Shown here: piece by piece, positions 44,243 to 52,768 of the stretch
Layout of the letters: each line of letters opens with the position of its first letter
How positions within the stretch are numbered: the stretch's first letter is position 1
Assembly (NCBI RefSeq): GCF_014189455.1
Contig: NZ_CP050296.1
Location: 5,328,001 to 5,392,000 of the forward strand
Direction: 5' to 3'
Length of the DNA stretch: 64,000 nucleotides
From: Mesorhizobium huakuii
Lineage (GTDB): Bacteria; Pseudomonadota; Alphaproteobacteria; Rhizobiales; Rhizobiaceae
Notes under the pieces: model-generated
Seen by the model: the letters and a program-made list of their open reading frames with translations, nothing else
Told to the model about the DNA's origin: nothing
The model's database searches: none
Position numbers and translations under genes: made by a program

Positions 44243-44348
44243 GGCATCCTCCTTCGCCCGGCCGCGAGGAAGCGCCGGGCTTACATTTCCAGTTGACGCT
44301 GATTGGATGCGCGGCCGGGAGAAACGTTCCCGGAAAATCGCGACAGGA

Positions 44349-45035
44349 TCACTCGAAGCCCAGCCGTCCCATCACGGCCTTGGTCAGCCGCTCGCAGCGG
44401 CGGCCGGCGAAGGGAAAGGCGTCGAGCAGCACCGGGCCGATCTCGTCGTCCAGGGCCTTGCGCAACAAGGTACGCGCCCGGTGCAGCCTTGTCTTGACGG
44501 TCTCCGGCCGCACGCCAAGCAGATCGGCGGTTTCCTCCATGCTCAGGCCCTCGATGACGCGAGCCACGAAGACCATGCGGTAGATGTCGGGCAGACTGTC
44601 GGTCGCCCGTTCGACGAGTGCCAGAATCTGCCGCTGCGCCATCGTCCGCTCCGGGTCGTCGCTGGGGTTGAGGGGAAAGCGGATGATCTGCGCTTCCGGG
44701 TTTTCGGGCATCGCCACGGTGCGGCGCCTCTTGCGCAGGCGGCCCAGCGCTTCGTTGATGACGATGCGCGACAGCCAGGTGGCGAGCGAGGAGTCGCGGC
44801 GAAATGCGGCGAGGCCGGCGAAGGCGCGGACATAGGCCTCCTGGACGACGTCCTCGGCTTCGGCGTCGTTGCGCAGTATGCCGCGCGCGATGCGGTAGAG
44901 CCGCTGGTTGTGCATCTTGATGATGACGCGAAAGGCGCCCGCCTCACGTGCCAGTGCTCGCTGTACGAGCAGCACGTCGCCGGAAGGGGCCTCGGCCACC
45001 CCAGGCATTTTGACGGGCATTGCGAGCTTGCTCAT
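44349..45035 (-). CDS. ECF-type RNA polymerase sigma factor (228 aa)
   Basis: Region 2 (LYRIARGILRNDAEAEDVVQ, then YVRAFAGLAAFRRDSSLATW) and region 4 (LPDIYRMVFVARVIEGLSME, GVRPETVKTRLHRARTLLRK) are complete. No anti-sigma gene is adjacent; region 4 is followed by a cysteine-containing tail (GRRCERLTKAVMGRLGFE) about 35 residues beyond normal. I start at ATG 45035; an in-frame ATG at 45083 would add 16 residues. It is 106 bases upstream of the DUF4142-cupredoxin pair and probably controls them. Confidence 0.9.
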   Translation of the reverse strand: MSKLAMPVKMPGVAEAPSGDVLLVQRALAREAGAFRVIIKMHNQRLYRIARGILRNDAEAEDVVQEAYVRAFAGLAAFRRDSSLATWLSRIVINEALGRLRKRRRTVAMPENPEAQIIRFPLNPSDDPERTMAQRQILALVERATDSLPDIYRMVFVARVIEGLSMEETADLLGVRPETVKTRLHRARTLLRKALDDEIGPVLLDAFPFAGRRCERLTKAVMGRLGFE

Positions 45036-45128
45036 CGCGACCGGATCTCCCCGAACAGGCACTTGACTGTACGTTGGATGCACCTGCCTGAAAAAGGTTC
45101 CCGGATTTCGGCACCTGGCTTCGCTATT

Positions 45129-46208
45129 CTAAGCCGCCGCCAGCCCCTTGTCTGCTGCCTGCACGCGTGCGGCGGCCGCCAGAAGGTCGGTCTGCGTGAT
45201 CAGCCCGAGAATGCGCCGCTCGCCGTCGACGATAACCACGGCATGGCTGCGGCCGTCGGTCAGCACGGGAAGCAGGCTCATCGCCGGCGTGTCGGGCGAG
45301 GCGGTGCCGGCCTTTGACATCACGCCCTTCACCGTATCGGTGGCCTTCGTCAGCTCGCGCAGGCCGACGGCGCCGACCAGCCGCGCATCCGCGTCGACCA
45401 CCGGCAAGGTGCGGATGTTGTGATCGAGCAGTTGCTGGCGCGCCTCGTCGGCGGTGGCCTGCTCGGGCACCGAAACCACGTCGCGGGACATGATGTCCTG
45501 GCACAGCAGCGTCCGGTGCGAGCGCACCATGGCCTGCAGCTCGACTTGTCTCAACAAACGTTCGAGGTCGTTGCGGTCGATGTCGAAGGTTTCGTCGAGT
45601 GTGGTCAGCGCCGCATCGATATCCTCGGGCCGGAAGCCGACGCGCTGCTGCGCCGGCGGATCGGCGGTCCCGTGGCTGTTGGCAGCGGGTGCGGCGACAT
45701 GCGGGTAGTTGCGCCGCGCCAGCCTGTGGAAAAGGAAACCCAGCGTGACCAGGATGATCGAATTCAACGCCACCGGCACGAAGGGAAACAGGAAGCCCGC
45801 GCTGACAACGGCAGGTCCGCCAAGCACCCCTGTCAGCGCCGCCGCGCCACCCGGCGGATGCAGGCAGCGCGTGAACGACATCGCCGCGATGGCGAGCGCC
45901 ACGGCAAGGCCCGAGGCAAATACCGGATCATGGATGAAATGCGCCACGGTCACACCCACCAGCGCCGATATGGAATTGCCGCCGATGATCGACCAGGGCT
46001 GCGCCAACGGGCTCGCGGGCACGGCGAACAGAAGCACGGCGGAGGCGCCCATTGGTGCTACCAGCAGGGCCACATGCGGGCCGCCGCCCATCGCCAGCCC
46101 GCTGATCACGCCGGTCAGCGCGATGCCGATCGTGGCTCCGATGCAGGCAAGCAACCGCTCGCGCAGCGTCGCGCCGGCTAGGATGGGGGCAAAAAGACGA
46201 AAGGCCAT
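45129..46208 (-). CDS. HPP-family membrane protein with CBS domains, 359 aa
   Basis: The N-terminal 170 residues form four to five membrane helices with the HPP signature CLHPPGGAAAL. After a linker, two CBS domains follow (QDIMSRDVVSVPEQATADEA, then VMSKAGTASPD), each a nucleotide-sensing module. HPP proteins have been linked to nitrite transport in plastids; in bacteria the substrate is unclear. CBS domains suggest control by cellular energy state. The gene reads on the same strand as the ECF sigma gene, 93 bases upstream of it. Confidence 0.88.
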   Translation of the reverse strand: MAFRLFAPILAGATLRERLLACIGATIGIALTGVISGLAMGGGPHVALLVAPMGASAVLLFAVPASPLAQPWSIIGGNSISALVGVTVAHFIHDPVFASGLAVALAIAAMSFTRCLHPPGGAAALTGVLGGPAVVSAGFLFPFVPVALNSIILVTLGFLFHRLARRNYPHVAAPAANSHGTADPPAQQRVGFRPEDIDAALTTLDETFDIDRNDLERLLRQVELQAMVRSHRTLLCQDIMSRDVVSVPEQATADEARQQLLDHNIRTLPVVDADARLVGAVGLRELTKATDTVKGVMSKAGTASPDTPAMSLLPVLTDGRSHAVVIVDGERRILGLITQTDLLAAAARVQAADKGLAAA

Positions 46209-46433
46209 GGCAAGCTTTGTGACAAATGGATTGCTGACGATGCCGTGCAGCAGGCAATGCAGCCGAACCCACGGATTTGAAAGTCAAATAAATCCGCAAA
46301 GTCGCGGCCCGGCAGAATAATATTGCGCGACGCGCAGCAATGGGATGCCGCGAGCGGCTCGCACTTTGTCATCAGCGTCAAGAGCCTTGCGCCCTTCTGC
46401 TGATTCTGCCCGGCAGCCGGCCCGTGCGCGTCG

Positions 46434-47615
46434 TCAGGCGGTGGCAGCGGCCAGCCCGCGCAGGATGTCGGCTTTTAGGTCGTCGACATCCTCGAGACCG
46501 ATCTGCAGGCGGATCAACGGACCGTCATAGGGGCCTTTTGCAATGACACGGTCGCTGAGCCAGACCGGCACCGCAAGGCTCTCATAGCCGCCCCAGGAAT
46601 AGCCGAGGCCGAAAATCTGCAGCGCATCGAGAAAGGCGTGCTGCTCCTTCTGGCCGCCGCCGGCCATAACGAAGGAAAAGATGCCGCTCGAACCGCAAAA
46701 ATCGCGCTTCCACAAATCGTAATCCGGATGGCTGGGAAGGGCAGGGTGGAGCACGCGCGCCACGCCCTTCTGGCCTTCGAGCCACGACGCGATGGCAAGC
46801 GCGCTGCGCTGATGATGCTCCAGGCGCACACCCATCGTGCGCAAGCCGCGCAGCACCTGGTAGACGTCGTCGGGTCCCGCGCAGCAGCCGAGCGTGCAAA
46901 AGCTCTCGTAGAGCTGCTTCCAGTGGCTCTCATTGGCCGAGACCGTGCCAAGCAGCACGTCGGAATGGCCTGCCGGGTATTTCGTCGCCGCGTGGATGGA
47001 GATGTCGACGCCATGGTCGAGCGGCCGGAAATAGAGCGGCGTGGCCCAGGTGTTGTCCATCATCACGATGGCGCCGGCGGCATGCGCCGCCTTGGCGATC
47101 GCCGGTATATCCTGCACCTCGAACGTGTTGGAGGCCGGCGATTCCGTGAACACCACTTTGGTGTTGGGCTTGATCAGGGCGGCGATACCAGCGCCGATAT
47201 GCGGATCATAATATTCCACCTCGACGCCGAGCCGCTTCAGCATCGTGTCGGCGAAATTACGGGTCGGATGGTAGACGCTATCGACGATCAGCAGATGATC
47301 GGCAGCCGATAAGAAGGCGAGCAGCGGAATGGTCACCGCCGCCAGGCCCGACGGCACCAGGATCGTGCCGGCGGATCCCTCCAGCGCGTCAATGGCATGG
47401 GCAAGGGCGTCCGTCGTCGGCGTACCGCGTGTGCCGTAAGTGTATTTCTGATCGCGCGCCGCCATCGTCGCGGCATCGCGGAACAGCACCGTCGAGGCGT
47501 GCACGACAGGCGGATTGACGAAGCCGAAATAGTCGTGCGGGTTGTTGCCCGAATGGGCAAGCCGCGTGTTGATGCCCATTTTTCCGGAAACCTGCTCGTT
47601 GCCGTCCTTAGCCAT
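46434..47615 (-). CDS. metC: Cystathionine beta-lyase (PLP-dependent)
   Basis: A 393-residue Cys/Met metabolism PLP enzyme. The lysine that binds PLP is in SIHAATKYPAGHSDVLLG, with YGTRGTPTTDAL and ESPASNTFEVQDI typical of MetC-type beta-lyases (cystathionine to homocysteine, pyruvate and ammonia). I start at ATG 47615; the frame is open to 47684 with a poor N-terminus. It has no met gene neighbour. Related enzymes include MGL and gamma-synthases; the closest look is the alphaproteobacterial beta-lyase. Confidence 0.88.
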   Translation of the reverse strand: MAKDGNEQVSGKMGINTRLAHSGNNPHDYFGFVNPPVVHASTVLFRDAATMAARDQKYTYGTRGTPTTDALAHAIDALEGSAGTILVPSGLAAVTIPLLAFLSAADHLLIVDSVYHPTRNFADTMLKRLGVEVEYYDPHIGAGIAALIKPNTKVVFTESPASNTFEVQDIPAIAKAAHAAGAIVMMDNTWATPLYFRPLDHGVDISIHAATKYPAGHSDVLLGTVSANESHWKQLYESFCTLGCCAGPDDVYQVLRGLRTMGVRLEHHQRSALAIASWLEGQKGVARVLHPALPSHPDYDLWKRDFCGSSGIFSFVMAGGGQKEQHAFLDALQIFGLGYSWGGYESLAVPVWLSDRVIAKGPYDGPLIRLQIGLEDVDDLKADILRGLAAATA

Positions 47616-47815
47616 TCTTCGTCTTCGCCTTGTTTGACAAGGCGCTAGCCATAGTGCGGTGTCAGGGACCGTGCAACCGCCCACCGTCCGCCAGGGATGG
47701 ACTTCGAATATGCCAATTCTCTCGCGGACCGGCGTCGCCGTCAGGTCGTGAAAGCGGCTGGCCGGGCGCGGCAGTGCGCGAGCGAGCGACGCGGCACCTG
47801 GCCTTGCCAGCGGCT

Positions 47816-47953
47816 AGGGGAGGTCTGTGGATCGCCGGCATCGCCATCCTCGTTCTCCTGGGAAAGACAGTCACGACCGGGCCGTTGATTCCGCGCATTT
47901 CCGGCGTGTTGATGGCGGCGGCCGGCGTCTGGCTCGTTTCTCGCGCGTTTTAA
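47816..47953 (+). pseudogene. Possible C-terminal remnant of a membrane protein
   Basis: The frame ends in GGLWIAGIAILVLLGKTV and IPRISGVLMAAAGVWLV, two hydrophobic helices resembling the end of DUF2182 or similar metal-binding membrane proteins. Upstream in the frame (from 47630) the sequence is not protein-like and there is no good start, so it reads as a degraded gene end. The identification of the family is tentative. Confidence 0.3.
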
Positions 47954-48340
47954 CAGCACATGTCTGATGACAGTCTTCGGGCGTGCCAATTCATTCCGTA
48001 TCCAGATCAGTGACGCAACGCTGGTGCCAGGGATGGATTTCGCCGCTGGCCCGCATTTTGCGTTGAATACGCTTTGCCGACTTTATTCGCGCCGTGACTA
48101 AATTGCGGGCGCGTTTGTCTGCAATTCGGGCATTTCAGGCAATCGATTTTCAAACACGTTCGGATTCGGTCATTTTCCTTGACCTCACGAGAATTATCGC
48201 CTTCGATGCTGTTCGTGAATGGGAGGCGGCGCGTCGGTTACGATGTGGAATTCCGGGGAATGGGCTGGAATGGGAGCTGCGTTCACACGGGAAAAAGAAT
48301 CAGGGTTTGCCTGAAAAACAGAGAAAAGGGTCTGTGGGTC
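47954..48340. promoter_or_regulatory. 387-bp upstream region of the aap operon
   Basis: No gene was found. It holds one sigma-54-like promoter candidate (48047-48062). An open frame from 48179 continuing into aapJ has no protein-like upstream part, so I take it as leader. The stretch just before aapJ is A-rich (GAAAAACAGAGAAAAGGG), giving the ribosome site. Confidence 0.5.
48047..48062 (+). promoter_or_regulatory. Candidate sigma-54 promoter for aapJQMP
   Basis: TGGCCCGCATTTTGCG fits the -24/-12 form TGGCAC-N5-TTGC with GG and GC exactly ten bases apart, missing only the A of CAC and the final A/T. It is about 278 bases upstream of aapJ. Aap operons are known to answer to nitrogen status in rhizobia, so NtrC/RpoN control would make sense. 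I saw no convincing NtrC site nearby. Confidence 0.35.
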
Positions 48341-49369
48341 ATGAAACATATTGCTATCGGCATTCTTGGCGCCGCTACGCTCGGGCTTATGGCGTCGGCC
48401 GCGTCGGCGACGACGCTCGACACCGTCAAGGCGAAGGGCTTCATCCAGTGCGGTGTCTCGACCGGTCTCGCCGGCTTCTCAGCGCCGGACGACAAGGGCG
48501 ACTGGCAAGGCATCGATGCGGATTTCTGCCGCGCTGTCGCGGCCGCCGTCTTCGGTGACGGCACCAAGGTCAAGTTCACGCCGCTCAGCGCCAAGGAGCG
48601 CTTCACCGCGCTGCAGTCCGGCGAGGTCGACATCCTGTCGCGCAACACCACCTGGACCATCAACCGCGACACCGCACTTGGTTTGAATTTCGTCGGCACG
48701 ACCTACTATGACGGCCAGGGCTTCATGATCAACGCCAAGAAGCTGCCGGGCGTGAATTCGGCGCTCCAGCTCTCCGGCGCCGCCGTCTGCGTACAGAGCG
48801 GCACCACCACCGAGCTCAACCTCGCCGACTACTTCAAGGCGAACAAGATGGAGTACAATCCGGTCGTCTTCGAAAAGCTCGAAGAGGTCAACGCCGCCTA
48901 TGACGCCGGCCGCTGCGACGTCTACACCACCGACCAGTCGGGCCTTTACGGTATCCGCCTGACGCTGGGTGCGCCGGCTGATCACGTCGTGCTGCCCGAG
49001 ATCATTTCGAAAGAGCCGCTCGGTCCGGCCGTGCGCCAGGGTGACGACCAGTGGTACCACATCGTCAAGTGGACCTATTTCGCGCTGCTCGACGCCGAGG
49101 AACTCGGCATCACCAAGGCCAATGTCGACGAGATGAAGAATTCCCCGAGCCCCGAGATCAAGCGGGTGCTCGGCCAGGAAGCGGACACCAAGATCGGCAC
49201 CGATCTCGGCGTCTCCAACGACTGGGTCGTCAACATCGTCAAGGCCGTCGGCAACTACGGCGAAATGTTCGACCGCAATGTCGGCTCGGGCAGCCCGCTC
49301 AAGATCGCCCGCGGCATCAACGCACTGTGGACCAAGGGCGGCTTGCAATACGCTCCGCCGATCCGCTGA
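48341..49369 (+). CDS. aapJ: General L-amino-acid ABC transporter, periplasmic binding protein
   Basis: A 342-residue binding protein with a signal peptide (cleavage after ASA near residue 23). It starts mature sequence TTLDTVKAKGFIQCGVSTGL and contains GIDADFCRAVAAAVFGDG and CDVYTTDQSGLYGIR, the polar amino-acid-binding (type II) fold in the AapJ version, including the paired cysteines. It delivers many L-amino acids to AapQM. First gene of aapJQMP, followed by a 26-base perfect palindrome that should raise its mRNA level relative to the rest. Confidence 0.93.
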   Translation: MKHIAIGILGAATLGLMASAASATTLDTVKAKGFIQCGVSTGLAGFSAPDDKGDWQGIDADFCRAVAAAVFGDGTKVKFTPLSAKERFTALQSGEVDILSRNTTWTINRDTALGLNFVGTTYYDGQGFMINAKKLPGVNSALQLSGAAVCVQSGTTTELNLADYFKANKMEYNPVVFEKLEEVNAAYDAGRCDVYTTDQSGLYGIRLTLGAPADHVVLPEIISKEPLGPAVRQGDDQWYHIVKWTYFALLDAEELGITKANVDEMKNSPSPEIKRVLGQEADTKIGTDLGVSNDWVVNIVKAVGNYGEMFDRNVGSGSPLKIARGINALWTKGGLQYAPPIR

Positions 49370-49381
49370 CCGAAATGTGAT

Positions 49382-49407
49382 CCGGAAGGCAGATATCTGC
49401 CTTCCGG
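49382..49407 (+). terminator. 26-bp perfect palindrome between aapJ and aapQ
   Basis: CCGGAAGGCAGAT followed by its exact complement, forming a hairpin of up to 13 pairs, then TTTCTCTTT. It would act as a partial terminator or as a 3' stabiliser for aapJ mRNA, matching the higher need for binding protein. Confidence 0.65.
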
Positions 49408-49431
49408 TTTCTCTTTCCAGGGGACGGTCAC

Positions 49432-50619
49432 ATGGCATCGCAGGAAGTTATTCGCGAAGGGCCCAGCGGGGCTTCCTTCATTAATGATCCGAAAGTCCGC
49501 AGTCTCTTCTTCCAGACGCTGGTCGTCATCGTTCTGTTCGGCTCCGTCTGGTGGATTGTGCAGAATGTCATCGACAATCTGCAGCGCCTGCACATCGCCT
49601 CCGGCTTCGGTTTCCTCAGGGGACGCGCCGGATTCGACATCTCGGATACGCCGATCGCCTATACGTCGGACTCGACCTATGGCCGCGCCATCCTTGTCGG
49701 CCTGATCAACACCATCATCGTCGCCGTCGCCGGCATCATCACCGCCACCATCATCGGCTTCGTCATCGGCATCGGCCGCCTGTCGCAGAACTGGCTGATC
49801 CAGAAGATTTGCACGGTCTATGTCGAGGTCTTCCGCAACATCCCGCCGCTGCTGGTCATCTTCTTCTGGTATTCCGGCGTGCTCGCGGTGCTGCCGGCGC
49901 CGCGTGACAGCTATCATCTGCCCTTTGGCTCCTTCCTCAACCAGCGCGGCTTCTACTTTCCCCGCCCGGTCTGGGGCGAGGGCTCCTGGCTGATCTTCGT
50001 CGCTCTGCTTGTCGGCATTGCCATGGCATGGTTCGTCGCCCGCACGGCGCGTCAGCGGCAGATGGCGACAGGCCAGCAATTTCCGGTGCTCTGGACCTCG
50101 ATAGCGCTGATCGTCGGCCTGCCCTTGCTCGCCTACGTGCTGAGCGGCTTTCCGCTGAGCTTTGATCTTCCGAAACAATCGACCTTCAACCTCACCGGCG
50201 GCTTTCAGGTCAAGCCGGAGTTCCTGTCGCTCTATCTGGCGCTGTCCTGCTACACGGCGGCCTTCATCGCCGAAATCGTGCGCGCCGGCATCCGGGGTGT
50301 CAGCAAGGGCCAGACCGAGGCGGCCGCAGCTCTTGGGCTGCGATCCGGGTCGATCTTGCGGCTGGTTGTCGTGCCGCAGGCCATGCGCATCGTCATTCCG
50401 CCACTGACCAGCCAGTATCTCAACCTGACCAAGAACTCGTCGCTGGCGATCGCCATCGGCTATCCGGACCTGACGGCAACGGCGGGTACAGTGCTGAATC
50501 AGACGGGACAGGCGGTCGAAGGCGTGCTGATCATGATGATCGCCTATCTCATACTCAGCCTGGTGACCTCGGCCGTCATGAACGTGGTCAACGCCAAGAT
50601 GGCGCTGGTGGAGAGGTAG
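49432..50619 (+). CDS. aapQ: General L-amino-acid ABC transporter, permease
   Basis: A 395-residue HisMQ-type permease, longer than normal because of a large loop (residues about 150-240) typical of AapQ. About eight hydrophobic segments; the EAA-like loop GVSKGQTEAAAALGLRSGS and the late TKNSSLAIAIGYPDLTATAG are family signatures. It pairs with AapM in the membrane and is served by AapP. It starts 25 bases beyond the palindrome. The stop is five bases from aapM's first start. Confidence 0.93.
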   Translation: MASQEVIREGPSGASFINDPKVRSLFFQTLVVIVLFGSVWWIVQNVIDNLQRLHIASGFGFLRGRAGFDISDTPIAYTSDSTYGRAILVGLINTIIVAVAGIITATIIGFVIGIGRLSQNWLIQKICTVYVEVFRNIPPLLVIFFWYSGVLAVLPAPRDSYHLPFGSFLNQRGFYFPRPVWGEGSWLIFVALLVGIAMAWFVARTARQRQMATGQQFPVLWTSIALIVGLPLLAYVLSGFPLSFDLPKQSTFNLTGGFQVKPEFLSLYLALSCYTAAFIAEIVRAGIRGVSKGQTEAAAALGLRSGSILRLVVVPQAMRIVIPPLTSQYLNLTKNSSLAIAIGYPDLTATAGTVLNQTGQAVEGVLIMMIAYLILSLVTSAVMNVVNAKMALVER

Positions 50620-50623
50620 AGCC

Positions 50624-51780
50624 ATGCAGGAACACGATATGTCCTGGGTGCGCACCGAAATGGCCCTGGCGCAGCCCGCGCCGGCCAGCGTCCGCGCCCG
50701 ATGGCCTGGGTGCGCAAGAACCTGGTCGGCACGGTCGGCGACACCATCATGACCATCCTTGGCATCGCCATCGTTGCCTGGGTCCTGCCGCAGGTCATCA
50801 ACTGGGCGTTCCTCAATGCCCAGTGGACCGGACCGGACCGCACCGTCTGCGCGACCGTCGCACAAGGCGGCATTCAGCCGGATGGCTGGAGCGGCGCCTG
50901 CTGGGCTTTCGTCAATGCCAAGTTCGGCCAGTTCATGTTCGGCACCTATCCGATCGAGGAACGCTGGCGGCCGATCCTGGTTGCCATCCTGTTCGTGGCG
51001 CTTTTGGTGCCGATGCTGATCCCGCGCGTGCCGCGCAAGGGGCTGAACGCCATCCTGCTGTTCCTGGTGTTGCCGATCGTCTCGTTTTTCCTGCTGATCG
51101 GCGGTGCGTTCGGCTTGCCGCATGTCGAGACCTCGCGCTGGGGTGGCCTGCTGGTGACGCTGAGCCTGTCCTTTGTCGGCATTGCCGTGTCGCTGCCGCT
51201 GGGCACCGTGCTGGCGCTCGGCCGGCGCTCGAAAATGCCGATCGTCAAGACGCTGTGCGTGGTCTTCATCGAAACGGTGCGCGGCATCCCGCTGATCACC
51301 GTTCTGTTCTTCGTCAGCGTCATGCTGCCGCTGTTCCTGCCGGCGGGCGTCACCTTCGACAAGTTTCTGCGGGCGCTGATCGGCGTGTCGCTGTTTGCCG
51401 CCGCCTATATGGCTGAAGTGGTGCGCGGCGGCCTGCAGGCGATCCCCAAGGGCCAGTATGAAGGCGCCGATTCACTCGGCCTCGGCTATTGGCAGAAAAT
51501 GGGGTTGATCGTGCTGCCGCAGGCGCTGAAGCTGGTCATTCCCGGCATCGTCAACACCTTCATCGGCATGTTCAAGGACACCAGCCTGGTCCTCATCATC
51601 TCGATGTTCGACCTGCTTGGCGTCGTCAAGCAGAACTTCTCGGACGCCAATTGGGCGACGCCTCAAACGGCCAGGTCCGGCCTAGTGTTCGCCGCCTTCG
51701 TCTTCTGGCTGTTCTGCTTCGGCATGTCGCGCTATTCAATGTACACCGAACGCCGGCTCGACACCGGCCACAAACGCTGA
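50624..51780 (+). CDS. aapM: General L-amino-acid ABC transporter, permease, with frame disruption near the N-terminus
   Basis: The body from ATG 50701 ([14 protein letters not shown]) encodes a 359-residue HisMQ permease with an EAA loop ([20 protein letters not shown]) and [20 protein letters not shown]. The natural AapM start is ATG 50624, five bases after aapQ, reading [19 protein letters not shown]. That frame and the body are out of register by one base: GCGCCCGATGG would need one more C at about 50695-50700. So the first 25 residues, a cytoplasmic tail, are cut off unless a base was missed. A protein from 50701 may still work. Confidence 0.85.
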
Positions 51781-51789
51781 TGCCTGTCG

Positions 51790-51814
51790 CCCAAAAGCGT
51801 GTTGCGGTTTTGGG
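51790..51814. repeat. Intergenic dyad with the motif GTTTTGGGATAACGACATGC
   Basis: Arms CCCAAAA and TTTTGGG flank an 11-base loop in the aapM-aapP gap. The following bases to about 51831 (ATAACGACATGCATCATAA) match a sequence I remember as frequent between genes in Mesorhizobium and related rhizobia. Only one copy occurs in this window. It could be a dispersed repeat or mRNA-processing site. Confidence 0.4.
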
Positions 51815-51863
51815 ATAACGACATGCATCATAACCAAAGATAAAAGAACAAGGGGACCCTGTC

Positions 51864-52667
51864 ATGGCCACCGAAAATGCCGTCAGCGCGGAAGAGATCA
51901 AGGTCAACGCCGCCAAGATGCACATCTCGACCACCGATGTCGCCATCGACATCATCGCCATGCACAAATGGTATGGCGAGTTCCATGTGCTGAAGGACAT
52001 CAATCTGAAGGTGATGCGCGGCGAACGCATCGTCATTTGCGGGCCGTCAGGCTCCGGCAAGTCGACGATGATCCGCTGCATCAACCGGCTGGAGGAACAC
52101 CAGAAGGGCAAGATCATCGTCGACGGCAAGGAACTGACCAACGATCTGAAGAAGATCGACGAGGTGCGCCGCGAGGTCGGCATGGTGTTCCAGCACTTCA
52201 ACCTGTTCCCGCATCTGACCATCCTGGAGAACTGCACGCTGGCGCCGATCTGGGTGCGCAAGACACCGAAGAAGCAGGCCGAGGAAATCGCCATGCATTT
52301 CCTCAAGCGCGTGAAAATCCCGGAACAGGCCAACAAATATCCGGGCCAGCTGTCCGGCGGCCAGCAGCAGCGCGTGGCGATCGCCCGCTCGCTGTGCATG
52401 AACCCGCGCATCATGTTGTTCGACGAGCCGACCTCCGCACTCGACCCGGAGATGATCAAGGAAGTGCTGGAGACGATGGTGGGCTTGGCCGAAGAGGGCA
52501 TGACCATGCTGTGCGTCACCCACGAAATGGGCTTTGCCCGCAAGGTCGCCAACCGGGTGATCTTCATGGATCAGGGCCAGATCGTCGAGCAGAACACGCC
52601 CGCAGAATTCTTCGACCATCCGCGCCACGAGCGCACCAAACTGTTCCTCAGCCAGATCCTGCACTGA
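51864..52667 (+). CDS. aapP: General L-amino-acid ABC transporter, ATP-binding protein
   Basis: A 267-residue ATPase with Walker [12 protein letters not shown], signature [12 protein letters not shown], Walker [13 protein letters not shown] and H-loop [12 protein letters not shown], in the polar amino-acid transporter group. The N-terminal extension of about 25 residues ([19 protein letters not shown]) precedes the domain. Energises import through AapQM. Last gene of the operon, closed by an intrinsic terminator. Confidence 0.95.
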   Translation: MATENAVSAEEIKVNAAKMHISTTDVAIDIIAMHKWYGEFHVLKDINLKVMRGERIVICGPSGSGKSTMIRCINRLEEHQKGKIIVDGKELTNDLKKIDEVRREVGMVFQHFNLFPHLTILENCTLAPIWVRKTPKKQAEEIAMHFLKRVKIPEQANKYPGQLSGGQQQRVAIARSLCMNPRIMLFDEPTSALDPEMIKEVLETMVGLAEEGMTMLCVTHEMGFARKVANRVIFMDQGQIVEQNTPAEFFDHPRHERTKLFLSQILH

Positions 52668-52690
52668 GCGGTTCCACACCGAGCGCAAGA

Positions 52691-52718
52691 GCCCGGCCGC
52701 AATGCGGCCGGGCTTTTT
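52691..52718 (+). terminator. Terminator of the aap operon
   Basis: Ten-base perfect arms GCCCGGCCGC and GCGGCCGGGC with an AAT loop, followed by TTTTTC. A standard intrinsic terminator 24 bases after the aapP stop. Confidence 0.9.
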
Positions 52719-52768
52719 CTTATGGATCGGCCGATGCGATTGGCGGCAGAGCAGGGGGGGCGTCATCG

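Noticed and set aside
51968..52768. Long plus frame extending the DUF2459 protein back through aapP
   Set aside because: The upstream part is out of frame with aapP and carries no domain; the DUF2459 protein starts at 52769.
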